From: G963663315 sp963665165
GTDB lineage: Bacteria > Pseudomonadota > Gammaproteobacteria > Arenicellales > Poriferihabitantaceae
DNA: 64,000 nucleotides
Direction of reading: 5' to 3'
Assembly (NCBI GenBank): GCA_963665165.1
Contig: OY761989.1
Coordinates: 1,984,001-2,048,000 of the forward strand
The number at the start of each line of letters is the position of its first letter. Position 1 is the stretch's first letter. Shown here one piece after another: positions 9,544 to 18,426 of the stretch. The notes under the pieces are model-generated. The model did no database searches. It saw only the letters and a program-made list of their open reading frames with translations, and was not told the origin of the DNA. The position numbers and the translations under genes were made by a program.

Positions 9544-10860
9544 ATGAACACGATCCCGGCTTCCTCCCGGACGACACGACCCTTCCCGGATTCGTTGTGG
9601 GCCGAAACCGCGGCCGGCGCCGATTCCAACCCGCCGCTGAAAGAGGATGCATCCGCCGATGCGGTTGTGGCGGGAGCCGGTTATACCGGGTTGCGCGCGG
9701 CGCTTGAACTGGCCGAAGCCGGCTGCCGGGTGCGGGTACTGGAAGCGGCGGATGTGGGTTGGGGAGCCTCCGGACGCAATGGCGGACAGGTCAACCCGAT
9801 GCTGCCGTTCAATGCTCCTGACAAGCTCCGCAAGCTGCTCGGGACAAACGGTTTCGAACGGATTGCCGATGCCTCGCTGAATTCCGCCAACGAGCTTTTT
9901 TCCCTGATCGAAAAATACCGGATTGAATGCCACCCCCGGCGGTATGGCTGGTTGCGGGTAAACCACAGCCCGCGGGCGCACCGGGAGTCACTGGCCGCCA
10001 TGCGGGGCTGGAATGAATTCGGGGCGGGCATGTATGTGGTCGAGGGCGATGAGTTGCGCCGGATGTCCGGAACTTCCGCCTACAAAACCGGCGTGGTGAC
10101 ACCGGGAGGCGGCGCTGTGCAACCCCTGTCCCTGGCGCGTGGCCTGGCGCAGGCCGCGAAGACTGCGGGGGCGAAAATCCACGGGCAAAGCGCGGTTACC
10201 GCGTTAAAAAAAACGGCTGCCGGGTGGATCGTTGAAACGGCGTCGGCAAAGGTAACCTGTGAATGGGTCGTATTGGCAACCAATGGCTATACCGATGGCT
10301 TGCTCAAGGGCCTTGCCACCAGCATCATCCCCCTGCTCCCGATCCAGATCGCAACCGACCCTCTGGCGGATGACCGGATCGCGACTATCCTGCCCGACCG
10401 GCATACCATATCGGACACCCGGCGAATCATCATGTATGCCCGCAGGGAGCCCGATAACAGGATGGTTTTTGGCGGACTCGGCCGATACGGGCCGAACGGG
10501 GAAATCGGCGGCTTCGACTGGCTCGAGCGGGATGCAACGCGCATCTTCCCCTGTTTGAAAGGAGTTCACTGGAGGTTTCGCTGGGGTGGACAGATCGCCC
10601 TGACCGCAGACCGCCTGCCGCATTTGCATGAACCCGGACACGGGCTGATTGCCGGGTTGGGATACAATGGCCGCGGGGTCGCAATGTCCCATGTGATGGG
10701 ACGCGTTCTTGCTGAAAGAGTACTTGGCGCGCAGCCCGACACACTTCCTTTCCCGATCACACGAATTGAAAAAGTCCCTTTTCGCGGGATTCAGATGATG
10801 GGGAAAGGGACGGCTATCGGCTGGCTAAGGTTTCTCGACCGGCTGGAAACCCGGAATTAA
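9544..10860 (+). CDS. FAD-dependent amine oxidoreductase (PuuB-like)
   Basis: The 438-residue flavoprotein belongs to the DAO/GlcD-type oxidoreductases. The dinucleotide-binding motif GAGYTGLRAALELAEAG starts at about residue 43, WGASGRNGGQVNP follows as the flavin contact, and AGLGYNGRGVAMSHVMG is the C-terminal FAD motif. These are typical of gamma-glutamylputrescine oxidase and related secondary amine oxidases. The substrate is not fixed by the sequence, and no puuA, puuC or puuD neighbour is present. It is transcribed away from argE from a 142-base spacer. Confidence 0.83.
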   Translation: MNTIPASSRTTRPFPDSLWAETAAGADSNPPLKEDASADAVVAGAGYTGLRAALELAEAGCRVRVLEAADVGWGASGRNGGQVNPMLPFNAPDKLRKLLGTNGFERIADASLNSANELFSLIEKYRIECHPRRYGWLRVNHSPRAHRESLAAMRGWNEFGAGMYVVEGDELRRMSGTSAYKTGVVTPGGGAVQPLSLARGLAQAAKTAGAKIHGQSAVTALKKTAAGWIVETASAKVTCEWVVLATNGYTDGLLKGLATSIIPLLPIQIATDPLADDRIATILPDRHTISDTRRIIMYARREPDNRMVFGGLGRYGPNGEIGGFDWLERDATRIFPCLKGVHWRFRWGGQIALTADRLPHLHEPGHGLIAGLGYNGRGVAMSHVMGRVLAERVLGAQPDTLPFPITRIEKVPFRGIQMMGKGTAIGWLRFLDRLETRN

Positions 10861-10900
10861 CCGTTGAGGAGGAATCCGCCAACCGTCATCTCGATTCCGG

Positions 10901-11521
10901 TCAGTCCCGCGGCGGTTCGTCTTTCGGGTCACTGCGTCCCGGTTCCGCCCGCACCAGTTTCCGGCCACTGAGCATTGCCCGAACCAGATTTTCCTTTTTC
11001 CAGACCTGATAGAACACCATTACACCAATATGGAGCCCGAACATGAACAGCAGCAGCCTTGAATTCTGGTGATGAATGGAAGTCACTTTCCGGACCGTTG
11101 CCGATGAAACCGTATCCGACAGAGGCCCTTCATGAAAAAGTGAATCGTCCTCCGCAAACAATCCGGTGCAGACCTGAACGGTCAGCAGGATCAGCATGAC
11201 CAGCACGGAAAGCCCGCCCAGGGGAGAATGTCCGGCAACTCCGCTCGGCTCGCGCCGGAACAACACTCGCAGGTAGGCAATCAGCGGCCGGGGTTGCGGG
11301 ACCAGCGCCGCAAAGCGGACAGGCGGCGGCCCGGTGATTCCCCAATAAACCCGGAACAACAGCAATCCGCCTGTACAATAACCTGCGTAGAAATGCCACT
11401 GGACCAGGTTGAAAGTACGAAACTCACCCAGCAACCAGCCACTGGTTACGGCCAGCGCCAGCAGCCAGTGCCAGGTCCGGGTAATTCCATCCCATACCGG
11501 TATGGTTTGATAACGACTCAT
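10901..11521 (-). CDS. Cytochrome b561-type membrane protein
   Basis: The 206-residue protein has about four transmembrane helices and paired histidines suited to two b-type hemes: TWHW in the first helix, VQWHFYAGY in the second and FGLHIGVMVF in the last. This is the prokaryotic cytochrome b561/Ni-Fe hydrogenase b-subunit fold, which passes electrons between the quinone pool and a periplasmic partner. A c-type cytochrome gene ends just upstream in the same direction (69 bases), making a probable two-gene unit in which the cytochrome c' is the soluble partner (inference). Confidence 0.85.
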   Translation of the reverse strand: MSRYQTIPVWDGITRTWHWLLALAVTSGWLLGEFRTFNLVQWHFYAGYCTGGLLLFRVYWGITGPPPVRFAALVPQPRPLIAYLRVLFRREPSGVAGHSPLGGLSVLVMLILLTVQVCTGLFAEDDSLFHEGPLSDTVSSATVRKVTSIHHQNSRLLLFMFGLHIGVMVFYQVWKKENLVRAMLSGRKLVRAEPGRSDPKDEPPRD

Positions 11522-11589
11522 TCTGCTGGCGAAAAACTGTCGGGTTCGAATGTCCGGTGCAGATGAAACCGTTATCCGGTTATCGGGCT

Positions 11590-12072
11590 TCAGTAATCCT
11601 CTTCAGCCCGGAAATCGTCATGGCACCCCTTGCAGGACTGTCCGACATCGCCGATCACGGACCGGAGTTCCCCAAGCCCGTTTCCCGCGACTTCGGCAAG
11701 AGCGGTAACCGCTTCCAGATACGCCTTCCCGCTGTCCTCGATATCGGGCCAGGTCGTCCAGATTTCCGGCAAGGCCCGGGTATCGTCGGGATAAGCCTCA
11801 TTGTCGGAACCCGCGGGCCACATACGGCCATTATTCACCGTGGTCATGATCAACAAATTATTGGCCAGGGTCGCCGCTATTTCCGCGTCGTATTCGATAT
11901 CTCCCTTCGCCATGCCGAACAGCGGTCCGGCATTGAAGCTGCGCAACACCATTTCGCTGTGACGCGCCTTGATTGCCTTCTGCACAGGATCATCGCCAGC
12001 TCCATGGGCCGTAACCATGCTGTTGTAGCAAAATACCAGGACCAAAGACGCGATTCCGACCAGTTTCTTCAT
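11590..12072 (-). CDS. Cytochrome c' (class II c-type cytochrome)
   Basis: This 160-residue protein has an N-terminal signal peptide (MKKLVGIASLVLVF..., cut near TAHG-AG). It has a single heme-binding CKGCH motif close to the C-terminus, the hallmark of class II cytochromes c with a four-helix bundle. Cytochromes c' bind NO and CO and can relieve nitrosative stress, or serve as electron carriers in the periplasm. It lies directly upstream of a cytochrome b561 gene, the pairing often seen for this family. Confidence 0.87.
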   Translation of the reverse strand: MKKLVGIASLVLVFCYNSMVTAHGAGDDPVQKAIKARHSEMVLRSFNAGPLFGMAKGDIEYDAEIAATLANNLLIMTTVNNGRMWPAGSDNEAYPDDTRALPEIWTTWPDIEDSGKAYLEAVTALAEVAGNGLGELRSVIGDVGQSCKGCHDDFRAEEDY

Positions 12073-12185
12073 GCTGTCATCCTCCGGGAATTATGTTTTC
12101 ACGATTTTACCCACCTGCACCGAATTTTGTCCACCTGCACACCTTATAATACCCGGTCGGTTTTCAATGAGTATGAGACAGGCTG

Positions 12186-13847
12186 ATGGCGCAATACGTT
12201 TTTACGATGAGCGGAGTGGGCAAGGTCGTCCCGCCCAACAAACAGATACTCAGGGACATCCACCTGAATTTCTTCCCCGGAGCGAAAATCGGCGTTTTGG
12301 GATACAACGGCGCGGGCAAATCCACCCTGTTGAAAATCATGGCCGGAACAGATACCGAAATCATCGGAGAAGCCCGCCCCCAACCTGACCTGAACATCGG
12401 GTATCTGGCCCAGGAACCGGAACTGGACGAATCCAGGGATGTGCGCGGGATCGTGGAAGAATCCATGTCCGAAATCAGGCAGGCGCTGGAGAAACTCGAT
12501 GCGGTTTATCTCGCTTACGGCGAACCGGACGCGGATTTCGATGCCCTGGCGAAAGAACAGATCCGACTGGAGAACATCGTACAAGCTGCAGATGGCCACA
12601 ACCTGGAACATAAATTTGAAATCTCGGCGGATGCGCTGCGCCTGCCCCCCTGGGAGACGAAGGTCAGCACACTGTCCGGGGGTGAAAGGCGCCGTGTGGC
12701 GCTTTGCAGGTTGCTGCTTTCCAATCCCGATATGCTTATTCTCGACGAGCCAACCAACCATCTGGATGCGGAGTCGGTAGCGTGGCTGGAACGCTATCTC
12801 CATGAATTCGAAGGAACCGTGATCGCCGTGACCCATGATCGCTATTTTCTCGACAATGTGGCAGGCTGGATTCTGGAACTGGACCGGGGACAGGGGATCC
12901 CCTGGCAGGGAAATTATTCATCCTGGCTGAAACAAAAGGAAGACCGGCTGCAACGGGAGCAGAAGTCCGAAACGGCGCGCATAAAAAGCATCAGGAACGA
13001 ACTGGAGTGGGTTCGTTCAAACCCGAAGGGGCGTCATGCCAAAGCCAAGGCTCGAATCAGGCGGTTTGAGGAACTGAACTCGACGGATTACCAGAAACGG
13101 GCCGAAACCAATGAAATCTACATCCCTCCGGGGCCGCGTCTGGGCGACCAGGTCATCGAAGCGCACAATATCTCTAAATCCTGGGGCGACAATATGCTGT
13201 ATGAGAATGTCAGCTTCAGCCTTCCCAAAGGCGGGATTGTCGGCATCATCGGCCCCAACGGGGCCGGCAAAACGACCTTGTTCCGGATGATGACGGAACA
13301 GGAATCCCCCACATCCGGCCATTTCAAAGTCGGCGAATCGGTAAAAATCAGCTATATCGACCAATCACGGGATTCACTGGATAACGATAAAACCGTATTT
13401 GAGGAAATTTCCGGGAACCAGGACATCATGCTGGTCAACGGACACGAGGTGCATACGCGGCGTTATGTGGGCCGCTTCAATTTCAAAGGCTCGGACCAGC
13501 AGAAAAAGGTCGGTCAACTGTCCGGAGGTGAAAGAAACCGGGTGCATCTTGCAAAACTTCTGGCCAGCGGCGGGAATTTGCTGTTGCTGGACGAACCGAC
13601 CAATGATCTGGATGTGGAAACCCTGCGGGCGCTGGAAGAGGCCATTCTGGATTTTCCCGGATGTGCGGTGATCATCTCGCATGACCGCTGGTTCCTGGAT
13701 CGAATCGCCACCCACATCCTGGCGTTCGAAGGAAACTCGCAAGCCACCTGGTTTGACGGCAACTATAGTGACTACGAAGAAGACTACAAACGCCGTTTCG
13801 GTGACACCGTCAAGCCCGGAAGAATCAAATACAAAAGATTGAAATGA
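12186..13847 (+). CDS. ettA: Energy-dependent translational throttle protein EttA (ABC-F)
   Basis: The 553 residues hold two ABC ATPase domains without membrane segments. Walker A motifs are GYNGAGKST and GPNGAGKTT, and the signatures are LSGGERRRVAL and LSGGERNRVHL. The charged linker between them (P-site tRNA interaction motif region, about residues 245-310) contains EWVRSNPKGRHAKAKAR. EttA binds the ribosomal E site and gates the first elongation step according to ATP/ADP level. Length and linker match E. coli EttA (555 aa) well. Confidence 0.95.
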   Translation: MAQYVFTMSGVGKVVPPNKQILRDIHLNFFPGAKIGVLGYNGAGKSTLLKIMAGTDTEIIGEARPQPDLNIGYLAQEPELDESRDVRGIVEESMSEIRQALEKLDAVYLAYGEPDADFDALAKEQIRLENIVQAADGHNLEHKFEISADALRLPPWETKVSTLSGGERRRVALCRLLLSNPDMLILDEPTNHLDAESVAWLERYLHEFEGTVIAVTHDRYFLDNVAGWILELDRGQGIPWQGNYSSWLKQKEDRLQREQKSETARIKSIRNELEWVRSNPKGRHAKAKARIRRFEELNSTDYQKRAETNEIYIPPGPRLGDQVIEAHNISKSWGDNMLYENVSFSLPKGGIVGIIGPNGAGKTTLFRMMTEQESPTSGHFKVGESVKISYIDQSRDSLDNDKTVFEEISGNQDIMLVNGHEVHTRRYVGRFNFKGSDQQKKVGQLSGGERNRVHLAKLLASGGNLLLLDEPTNDLDVETLRALEEAILDFPGCAVIISHDRWFLDRIATHILAFEGNSQATWFDGNYSDYEEDYKRRFGDTVKPGRIKYKRLK

Positions 13848-13912
13848 GGCTGCCGGCGCTGACCTGGCGCCGACTGGCCTGTGGCCGGAATGCTTTCCGC
13901 CATTCAGCCGGA

Positions 13913-14563
13913 TCAGCGGTCCGACTCGACATGGTCCACCCTGGCGACGAAGATTCCCACCACCGTCACGGCGGGAAATACCCCTTCCAGAAGTTCCTTG
14001 CATGCCGAGTAATGCGCCCCGGAAGTCAGCACGTCATCCAGTAGAATCACCAGGCCCTCCGGCCTGTAATCATCGTCACGAATCATTATCCTGATATTTT
14101 CTTTCAACTGCTCCTTGGTCGGCCTGGTCCGGGATAAATGTGAAGCCTGAACCGACTTTTTGGTCACAAACAGCTCAGACACCTCCACGGAGGCCAGTCC
14201 CGCGGCCATTTGATTGCAAATTTGCAGCATCCGGTCATCGTGCTCCGGATCTCCGATTTTCTTTGAAGGCGGGACCGGTACCAGAGTAATCCTTCTGCCG
14301 GGGAAAAGTTTTCCCGCCGAAATCGTCAGAATAGACGATATCCAGGCTATGGCCTCATTCTTGATGCGCCAGGCATCCGGATTCGAGTATCGGGCGCCGG
14401 GCGCCCTTTTCAGATCAAGAACCATCCGATTCAGGCCAAGACCCTCGAAGCCCTCCCCGGAACGGTAAAAACCGAGACAATAACACCGGTCCGACCGGTC
14501 CAGATAGTGGTATTCTCCGGTTTGCTCCGGATTGATCCGGGTCAACTCATATTGTTCTTCCAT
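13913..14563 (-). CDS. Phosphoribosyltransferase-like protein (ComF-like domain)
   Basis: The 216-residue protein has a C-terminal PRTase-type fold with the PRPP-loop motif ILLDDVLTSGAHYSACKELL at about residues 170-190 and a VPVPPSKK strand before it. The N-terminal part has a compact YLDRSDRCYCLGFY segment but lacks the four-cysteine zinc finger of true ComF. Such stand-alone proteins are scattered among gammaproteobacteria, with no proven reaction. It is transcribed head to head with the deoxyinosine glycosylase gene across a 64-base spacer. A nucleotide salvage or repair role is only suggested by that neighbour. Confidence 0.6.
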   Translation of the reverse strand: MEEQYELTRINPEQTGEYHYLDRSDRCYCLGFYRSGEGFEGLGLNRMVLDLKRAPGARYSNPDAWRIKNEAIAWISSILTISAGKLFPGRRITLVPVPPSKKIGDPEHDDRMLQICNQMAAGLASVEVSELFVTKKSVQASHLSRTRPTKEQLKENIRIMIRDDDYRPEGLVILLDDVLTSGAHYSACKELLEGVFPAVTVVGIFVARVDHVESDR

Positions 14564-14627
14564 TATTCTCCCGCCCTGTAATCATCGCAAACAGACACTC
14601 CACTTTCGTTCGACGCCGAGGCCAGCC

Positions 14628-15173
14628 ATGAAGAAACCAGCCATGAAACTCACCGGGCTTCCCCCGATAGCGCCGGACAGACCGCGCATCCTGATTTTGG
14701 GTTCAATGCCCGGCGGCGAATCATTACGCCAACAACGATATTATGCACATCCGCGTAACGCCTTCTGGAAAATCATGGCTCGATTTCTTGGCTTTGATGA
14801 AACCAGCCTGGACAGCCTCGACTATGCGCATCGCACCCGGAAACTCAAGCAACATCATATCGCGTTATGGGATGTACTGAAACACTGCGAACGGCAAGGC
14901 AGCCTGGACAGCGCCATCCAACCAGCCAGTGAAGAACCCAATGACCTTGCCGGCTTTCTACGGGACCATGACCGTATCAAAACGGTACTGTTCAACGGGG
15001 GAAAAGCCGAAAAATCCTTCAACCGCCATATTCGCCCGCAATTGCATCACTCACATGCCGCCAACATCCAATTTTTCAGGCTGCCCTCCAGCAGCCCGGC
15101 AAACGCACAACTGACATTCGAGGAAAAATACGCAATATGGCAGCAGGCGCTCGTCAATCCGACAACTCCCTGA
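14628..15173 (+). CDS. Hypoxanthine (deoxyinosine) DNA glycosylase, UDG family 6
   Basis: The protein of about 181 residues has the uracil-DNA-glycosylase-superfamily core: ILGSMPGGESLRQQRYYAHP with NAFWK downstream, and LPSSSPANAQ near the end as the second active-site loop. These match the family 6 hypoxanthine-DNA glycosylases, which excise deaminated adenine from DNA. The frame is open from 14532, but the ATG at 14628 (or 14643) gives the family start before the first strand. Its 3' end overlaps that of the convergent def gene by 20 bases. Confidence 0.87.
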   Translation: MKKPAMKLTGLPPIAPDRPRILILGSMPGGESLRQQRYYAHPRNAFWKIMARFLGFDETSLDSLDYAHRTRKLKQHHIALWDVLKHCERQGSLDSAIQPASEEPNDLAGFLRDHDRIKTVLFNGGKAEKSFNRHIRPQLHHSHAANIQFFRLPSSSPANAQLTFEEKYAIWQQALVNPTTP

Positions 15174-15714
15174 CCCCTTGCGGTTGGACGAATTGTATAA
15201 ACTCTTCTTCAAACATGAGAAATCTGGAATCTGCAATGCGATCAATGTACAGCAGGCCATCCAGATGATCGAGTTCATGCTGGCAAACGGTGGCATGGAA
15301 TCCGTTGAACTCGACCTGTCGGGCGACTCCATCCATGTCGGTGTAATCCAACCGCAGCGATTGCGGGCGTTTGACAAAACCACGCAGTCCGGGAACGGAA
15401 AGACAGCCTTCCCAATATCCTTCCAGGTGGGTTCCAGCCAGAATGGTCATCCCGGGGTTGATGCAGACGGTTAGCGGAATCGCCTCGAAATGGCCATATC
15501 GACTGGTTCCTTCGGGCATATTCAAAATCGCGACCCGCACACTTTCGTTCACTTGTGGAGCGGCCAGTCCGATTCCACCCGCATCATCGAGTGTCTCGAT
15601 CATGTCATCGACCAGGCGGCATAAATCCGGAGATTTAATTTCATCATCCCGCACTGAACGGGCTTTTTGTCGTAAAACAGGGTGTCCCATCCGTATGATT
15701 TCACGAATCGCCAT
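15154..15714 (-). CDS. def: Peptide deformylase
   Basis: The 186-residue metalloenzyme shows the three defining motifs in order: GIGLAAPQV (about residue 47), EGCLSVPG with the metal Cys, and QHELDHLDG with two metal His and the catalytic Glu. It removes the formyl group from nascent N-termini. It lies alone rather than beside fmt, so it may be a second deformylase copy; this window cannot tell. The convergent glycosylase gene overlaps its 3' end. Confidence 0.95.
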   Translation of the reverse strand: MAIREIIRMGHPVLRQKARSVRDDEIKSPDLCRLVDDMIETLDDAGGIGLAAPQVNESVRVAILNMPEGTSRYGHFEAIPLTVCINPGMTILAGTHLEGYWEGCLSVPGLRGFVKRPQSLRLDYTDMDGVARQVEFNGFHATVCQHELDHLDGLLYIDRIADSRFLMFEEEFIQFVQPQGVRELSD

Positions 15715-15756
15715 GGTCGTTACTGTGCAGTCCGGTCCAGACCGACCCCCCCTGTT

Positions 15757-17526
15757 CTACTCCACGTCACGGGTGGACTTCGGAGCGTCCACGCGGACCG
15801 TCACGATATCCGTATCATGGTATTGCTGATGCAAAACCGAAGACGCGGCGTGACGCAACAGGCGAAGAGATATCTCCTTTTCCACGGGAGGAGCTTCAAC
15901 AGTTTGCTCACTGAGCAGCGCTATTTGGTCCTGGAGATTGCCTTCCCCGGTTGCAGCCACGAACTCAAGCACTGCCCCACCGTCTTCCTTGTGTACAGCC
16001 AGACCCAACCTCCGGGACTCATGGCCCCCGGTGGATTCACCTTTTTGCAGGAGCGTCAGCAACGTTTCCTCACTGGCCAAGTCAAGCCGGGTCCTCATCG
16101 CCTGATCCCAGCCGTTTCGGGATGCAAATGATTCCAGGAACTCCTGGATGTTCGGCAGCGCCGTAGTATCCAGTTTTGTCTCGATCCGGCTGCTCCGGGA
16201 TGCCCCCAGCTTCTGGAACACGGTCAGAAGGATTGCTGTCAGACCGCCAGCCGTAATTCCATTCTGCAGGAATCCTCCGGCGAATTGCGAGAAAAATTCA
16301 GGGAAAATCGATTGGGTTTCGAAACCGAGTCCAATCCAGAACGAGACCCCGGCAATCAGGCCAATACGATAGTTGATCCCGTCCTGGACGATCATTTTCA
16401 TGCCGAGTATGAAGATCAGCGCCAGGATCACGGTAATATAGGCCGCAACCACCTGATCCGGGATAGCCAGAATGATCGCGAGCGCCTTGGGCAGGAATGC
16501 CAACACAACAAATAACGCGCCAGTGGCGATGCCGACGCTTCGCGCTCCAACCCCGGTCAGTTCAACCACCGCAATACTGGTCGAATAAGTCGTATTCGGC
16601 ACCGTCCCGGCCAGACCGGACAACAGGTTACCCACTCCATCCGCCCCTACGGCGCCCTGTACCGCCCGAAAGTCCACTGCCCGGGGTTTGCGCCAGGATA
16701 CGTGCTGGATGGCGATAGAATCACCGACCGTTTCTATGGCGCCGACCAGGGTGACGAACACGAATGCGGGAAGCAGTGTCCAGAAAACCGGTCCGAAATT
16801 CAAATCCAGACCCGGCCAGCTGCCATCCGGCAAGCCGACCCATGAAGCGTTGGCCACAAGGTCGAAATTGTAAATACCGAAAAACCCGGCGACTATTGAA
16901 CCGATCACCACGCCGATGACCGGCACCCAGAGTCTTAACTGTCCCTTGGCCTTCAGCGCCATACCGACAATGACGACCATGGTAACCAGGGCAGTCACCG
17001 GCACGGCAGCTTCCGGCGCGCCTTCCGGCACTGTGTTCAGCATATCGAAGATGATCGGCATCACCGTAACGGGGATCAGCATGAGTACCGTCCCGGCGAC
17101 GGTCGGAGTCAGAATTTTCCGGAACAACGAGAGTCGCATCGCGAGCATGAACTGGAAAAACGAGGAAATGACTACCAGAGTGGCGAGCATCGCCGGACCG
17201 CCTTCGGCAATGGCTGTAATACAGACTGCGATAAATGCTCCCGATGTCCCCATCATGAGCACATAACCGGAGCCAATCCGGCCAATCCGGACCGCCTGCA
17301 ACACGGTGGTTGCGCCTGCGACTATGACAGCGGCAAACACAGCCCATGACAGGAAGAGCTCGCTCCCGCCCGCCGCCCGGATTACGATTGCCGGCGTCAG
17401 CACCACGCCGGCCACGGTGATGGCGGCGAGTTGGAAACCGAGACCCAGCGAAAGCGCCTTCGGAGGCGTTTCATCTGGCTGGTAACGGACGCTTGAGCGG
17501 TAGCCGGGATCTTCGGACGACATGAA
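15757..17526 (-). CDS. NCS2-type purine/pyrimidine permease with soluble C-terminal domain
   Basis: The first ~450 residues form a UraA/UacT-like (nucleobase:cation symporter-2) membrane domain with about 14 segments; GSGYVLMMGTSGAF is in the N-terminal repeat and GLAGTVPNTTYSTSIAVVELTG near the substrate site. A soluble tail of about 145 residues follows. It contains LPNIQEFLESFASRNGWDQ and RTRLDLASEETLLTLL, resembling the start and N-box helix of RsbW/GHKL-type ATPase domains, but without a clear Asn or the G-boxes. The frame opens at 17583; an internal ATG (MSSEDPGYR) near 17526 is the likelier start. The transported base is not determinable, though xanthine or uracil are usual. Confidence 0.82.
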   Translation of the reverse strand, partial: FMSSEDPGYRSSVRYQPDETPPKALSLGLGFQLAAITVAGVVLTPAIVIRAAGGSELFLSWAVFAAVIVAGATTVLQAVRIGRIGSGYVLMMGTSGAFIAVCITAIAEGGPAMLATLVVISSFFQFMLAMRLSLFRKILTPTVAGTVLMLIPVTVMPIIFDMLNTVPEGAPEAAVPVTALVTMVVIVGMALKAKGQLRLWVPVIGVVIGSIVAGFFGIYNFDLVANASWVGLPDGSWPGLDLNFGPVFWTLLPAFVFVTLVGAIETVGDSIAIQHVSWRKPRAVDFRAVQGAVGADGVGNLLSGLAGTVPNTTYSTSIAVVELTGVGARSVGIATGALFVVLAFLPKALAIILAIPDQVVAAYITVILALIFILGMKMIVQDGINYRIGLIAGVSFWIGLGFETQSIFPEFFSQFAGGFLQNGITAGGLTAILLTVFQKLGASRSSRIETKLDTTALPNIQEFLESFASRNGWDQAMRTRLDLASEETLLTLLQKGESTGGHESRRLGLAVHKEDGGAVLEFVAATGEGNLQDQIALLSEQTVEAPPVEKEISLRLLRHAASSVLHQQYHDTDIVTVRVDAPKSTRDVE

Positions 17527-17617
17527 ATCCAGTGTAATGCAACCGGGAAAAAATGACAAGGATGAGGGAGGTTTCCTCGGCAATGAGAACAGTATGCCGT
17601 GACGGAATAAAATCAGT

Positions 17618-18421
17618 TTACTGCTGTTGAACCTGCAATTGTACGCTCATGGATTCCTCACTCTCTCCAAAACGCACTCCCTGTACAGGAGCGGCCTCCC
17701 GGTAGTCAAGACCCGTCGCGGTGCGGACATACCGGTCATCCGGACAGATTCCGTTGGAAACATCGAACCCCACCCAGCCGAGAGGTTCGACCCATGCTTC
17801 CGCCCAGGCATGTCCGGCCTGCTGATCAACCTGGCCATCCATCATCAGATAGCCGCTGACGTAGCGCGCAGGGAACCCGATCAGGCGAGCGGCGGAAAGG
17901 AAGACATGGGTATGATCCTGGCATACGCCGCATCGGCTACGCAACGATTCTTCAGCCGTCGTTGTGGACGAGGTCGTACCGCTCTCATAGCGGATTGAGG
18001 AGGCAACCCTTTCAGAAAGCAGATGCAATGTGTCCAGATCCATATTGCCGGACAGGCCGGGTTCCTGAACCAGCTTGCGTATTGCGGATCCGGGTCTGGT
18101 CAACGCAGTATCGCGCTTGTAGTACCAAAGAGGCGTAAGTCCTGTATGTTTGCCGAGTATGCCTGCGTTGTCCCGGGTTTCGATTTGTCCCTGGCATCGG
18201 ATATCGATTTCCCGATGGTCCGGTTGAATGCCGATCAGAGAGACCCGGTTTCCGTTGTGATCCGTAAAATCCAGTTCCTTGCGCCCGTTGACCAGTGCAA
18301 TCTCCCAGTTCAATACATTTTGCAGTGTGCCGCTTGTGGGAGATTGCCTGAGTTGAAGCAGGGCATATTTGACGGGCGCATCGTACTTGTAGAGAGTCCG
18401 GTGAAAGATATCAAGAAGCAT
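17618..18421 (-). CDS. Transglutaminase-like cysteine peptidase-fold protein
   Basis: The 267-residue protein has the bacterial transglutaminase N-terminal beta domain followed by the catalytic core. Cys is in SRCGVCQDHTHVFL, His in GHAWAEAWVEPLGW and Asp in VGFDVSNG, the classical triad. It is the last gene of an operon-like trio with alpha-E and circularly permuted ATP-grasp proteins (gaps of 5 bases and -4 bases). That trio recurs widely in bacteria and is thought to act on a peptide or amide substrate; its product is unknown. Confidence 0.9.
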   Translation of the reverse strand: MLLDIFHRTLYKYDAPVKYALLQLRQSPTSGTLQNVLNWEIALVNGRKELDFTDHNGNRVSLIGIQPDHREIDIRCQGQIETRDNAGILGKHTGLTPLWYYKRDTALTRPGSAIRKLVQEPGLSGNMDLDTLHLLSERVASSIRYESGTTSSTTTAEESLRSRCGVCQDHTHVFLSAARLIGFPARYVSGYLMMDGQVDQQAGHAWAEAWVEPLGWVGFDVSNGICPDDRYVRTATGLDYREAAPVQGVRFGESEESMSVQLQVQQQ

Positions 18422-18426
18422 GGCGG

